Assembly: GCA_002077065.1 (NCBI GenBank)
Contig: NAJO01000003.1
Span: 310,001-374,000 of the forward strand
Source: Cryoendolithus antarcticus
Taxonomy: Eukaryota > Ascomycota > Dothideomycetes > Cladosporiales > Cladosporiaceae
Length of the DNA: 64,000 nucleotides
Direction: 5' to 3'
Positions 62,273 through 64,000 of the stretch are shown here, piece after piece. A model generated the notes under the pieces. The model ran no database searches. It worked only from the letters and a program-made list of their open reading frames with translations, and was not told where the DNA came from. The position numbers were made by a program, and so were the translations under genes. The number at the start of each line of letters is the position of its first letter. Positions within the stretch are counted from its first letter, which is position 1.

Positions 62273-63431
62273 ATGCCTTCGCCACAGAACCCGTACCAGC
62301 CTTACGCTGTCGTCCATGCCAAAGCCAACGGTCCTGACGATGCCCGGCCGTCGCCTGCAGATATCATCCGGGACGCCAATATTGGCGACGAGCTTCACGG
62401 CAAAGTCGTCCTGATCACAGGTGCGACATCCGGTACTGGCCTGGAGAGTGTCCGTGCCATGTACGAAGGCGGCGCGACCGTGTTCGCCACAGCTCGAGAC
62501 ATACCGAAGATGGATAAGATCATCGAGCAGATCGTCTCCAGCTCACACGTCAAGGATATCCCTCGACCGGTAGCGATTGAGATGCACCTCGATGACCTCG
62601 ACAGTGTGAGGCAAGGTGCGAAGACATTCGAGGAGAAGTCAGGTGGCAAGCTGAACATTCTGATCAACAACGCTGGTGTTGTAAGCAGTGACATCTGCCC
62701 AATTCTTAGTCCTCACACTGATACTTCCAGGCCGGTGTGCCCTATGGCCAGACGAAGAACGGCTTCGAGGTGCACTTTGGCACGAATCACGTATCTCACT
62801 TCCTGCTCTTCAACCTCCTCAAGCCTCTCCTCATAGTCTCCTCGAAGGCCACAGGTACCACAAGCCGCCTCGTGAACGTTAGCTCCGCCGCCCACCGCAG
62901 GAGCAAGATCCGTTTCGAAGACATAAACTTCGCCAAAGACCCAAGCGCCTACGAACAATTCACAGCTTACGGCCAATCGAAGCTCGCGAGTAGGTCGTGA
63001 TACACCATTCTTTCAGGCTACGGTAACTGATAGCACACACAGACATCTACATGGCCAATTACATAAACCGTCACTACTCCTCTCAGCACCTCATAGCCCT
63101 CTCCGTCCACCCAGGCATAGTCCACACCGAACTCGGCCGCTACATGGGTGACGCCGGCTGGGATGCTCTCGGCGGTAAAGACAGATTCGCCAAAGTATTC
63201 AAGTCCTGTGTGCAAGGTGCGAGCACGCAGATCTGGGCGGCTGTAGATCCGTATTTTGAGGATGTAGCGCATGGCGGAGTATATCTGAGTGATTGTGGGG
63301 TTGCTGGGCCGGCGCATGATGGAGAGGATGATTCACGACCATGCTATGCGGCGTATGCTTATGATGAGGAGGCGGAGGAGACGCTGTGGAAGGTGAGTTG
63401 TGAGATGGTGGGGATCAAGGTGGAGGATTGA
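62273..63431 (+). CDS. Short-chain dehydrogenase/reductase
   Basis: Three exons, 62273-62680, 62731-62989 and 63043-63431, with introns of 50 and 53 nt (GTAAGC/CCAG and GTAGGT/CACAG), closing in frame to 351 residues. A 45-residue N-terminal extension precedes the Rossmann fold. Motifs are VVLITGATSGTGLESV (NAD(P) binding, residues about 45-60), an Asp-Asp pair near residue 105 (HLDDLDSV), NILINNAGV, SRLVNVSSAAHR with the catalytic Ser, and YGQSK, the catalytic Tyr-x-x-x-Lys. After it come VHPGIVHTEL and a long C-terminal segment. The order matches the retinol-dehydrogenase/WW-oxidoreductase-like class common in fungi, about 320-350 residues long. The Arg in TARDIP after the second strand suggests NADPH preference. 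Substrate unknown. Confidence 0.9.
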
Positions 63432-64000
63432 TGGAGGATGTTCAAAAGGGGATGGGAACAGGTCTTTGTGTGGCTCAACTACCTAATACCTGATGCTTTG
63501 CCATGCTTGCACGCTCAATCTCATGACTGGTATTGGACTGACTAGTCCTGGTCTCAGTATGGGCCCAGGCCGTGCTACGACATTCCATGTGCTCGTTGCG
63601 TCAACGGACGCAAGTGTTGGAAGGATGATCCCACTTGAGTGATGGACGTCCTCTATGTCGACAATGCTAGTGTACATTACACCACAAGAACGAACCGCTG
63701 CTGGGGCCGCCCAGGAGAGCTTGAAAGAAGATGACACTGTCACCGATAGCACAAATATGAATGCCTCGTCGCGATCTTACGTACATTAGCATTACTGTCC
63801 ACGGTGAGTTCACTAGACGGTCTGCTTCTTTTGTCGCTCGCGGTCCAGCGTAGACAGGGCTAAAGTCCTGACATGTCACCTGTGGCATGAGACCTTCCGT
63901 GCATGTCAGCGCCGGACTCTCCCCGAACGCGCGATAACATCCTGATCAAATGTAGCAGGAGGCTCGTACCACCCTATTATTGGGAAATGGCGCCGAGACC
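63432..64000. other. Terminal intergenic sequence
   Basis: About 570 bases downstream of the dehydrogenase gene. Two overlapping - strand frames (63752-63483, 89 codons; 63888-63667, 73 codons) have no recognisable domain. Any gene to the right lies outside the window. Confidence 0.4.

Noticed and set aside
26678..64000. A secondary-metabolite cluster (ABCG, SDR, MAPEG, transcription factor)
   Set aside because: No polyketide synthase, peptide synthetase or terpene synthase is present, and these genes are scattered among housekeeping genes.
1..64000. tRNA, rRNA or CRISPR features
   Set aside because: I scanned for GGTTCGAAT-type T-arms and for regularly spaced repeats and found none convincing; a covariance-model search would be needed to be certain.

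Overview
This is nuclear DNA from a filamentous ascomycete (Pezizomycotina), probably a Dothideomycete; the class-level placement is inference. The evidence is 24 monocistronic protein genes on both strands, short introns (mostly 49-69 nt, GTAAGT/GTGAGT/GTACGT-like donors, CTAAC/CTGAC-like branch points, YAG acceptors), pyrimidine-rich promoters, moderate GC, and family content typical of these fungi (Hop1 with a PHD finger, an Uds1 septation protein, fungal-type transcription factors, MAPEG, ABCG). I see no bacterial operon, CRISPR array, intact transposon, rRNA or convincing tRNA.

Layout. 1-11 kb: a conserved hypothetical protein, an Aim32-like [2Fe-2S] protein, an Uds1-type coiled-coil protein with an in-frame TAG, the spliceosome-disassembly G-patch protein Ntr1/TFIP11, and an MFS sugar transporter with a one-base frameshift. 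13-26 kb: an uncharacterised coiled-coil protein, cis-prenyltransferase Rer2, mitochondrial uS7, the SCF receptor Cdc4, and a leucine-rich-repeat protein. 26-41 kb: the phosphatase MDP-1, a divergent YTH (m6A-reader-type) protein, Hop1, a lineage-type hypothetical protein, the tRNA thiolase Ncs6, a MAPEG protein. 40-54 kb: a Fungal_trans_2-type transcription factor, an uncharacterised membrane protein, Met22, importin Kap123, and a molybdenum-cofactor-sulfurase-like protein without a MOSC domain. 54-64 kb: a 2.7 kb gene-poor stretch, an ABCG half-transporter, an uncharacterised protein and a short-chain dehydrogenase.

The genes do not form a pathway cluster; this is ordinary mixed housekeeping sequence. 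The most interesting points are: an N-terminal YTH domain with an altered aromatic cage, encoded back-to-back with the meiotic axis gene HOP1; a MOSC-less MOCOS-like protein that keeps both its PLP lysine and its catalytic-type cysteine; a Met22 with two candidate starts, the longer adding a membrane anchor; a tandem splice donor inside the YTH domain; two single-base lesions in otherwise intact genes; and a perfect-core 25-bp inverted repeat bounding about 280 bp. Gene models were spliced by eye, so exon borders are predictions.
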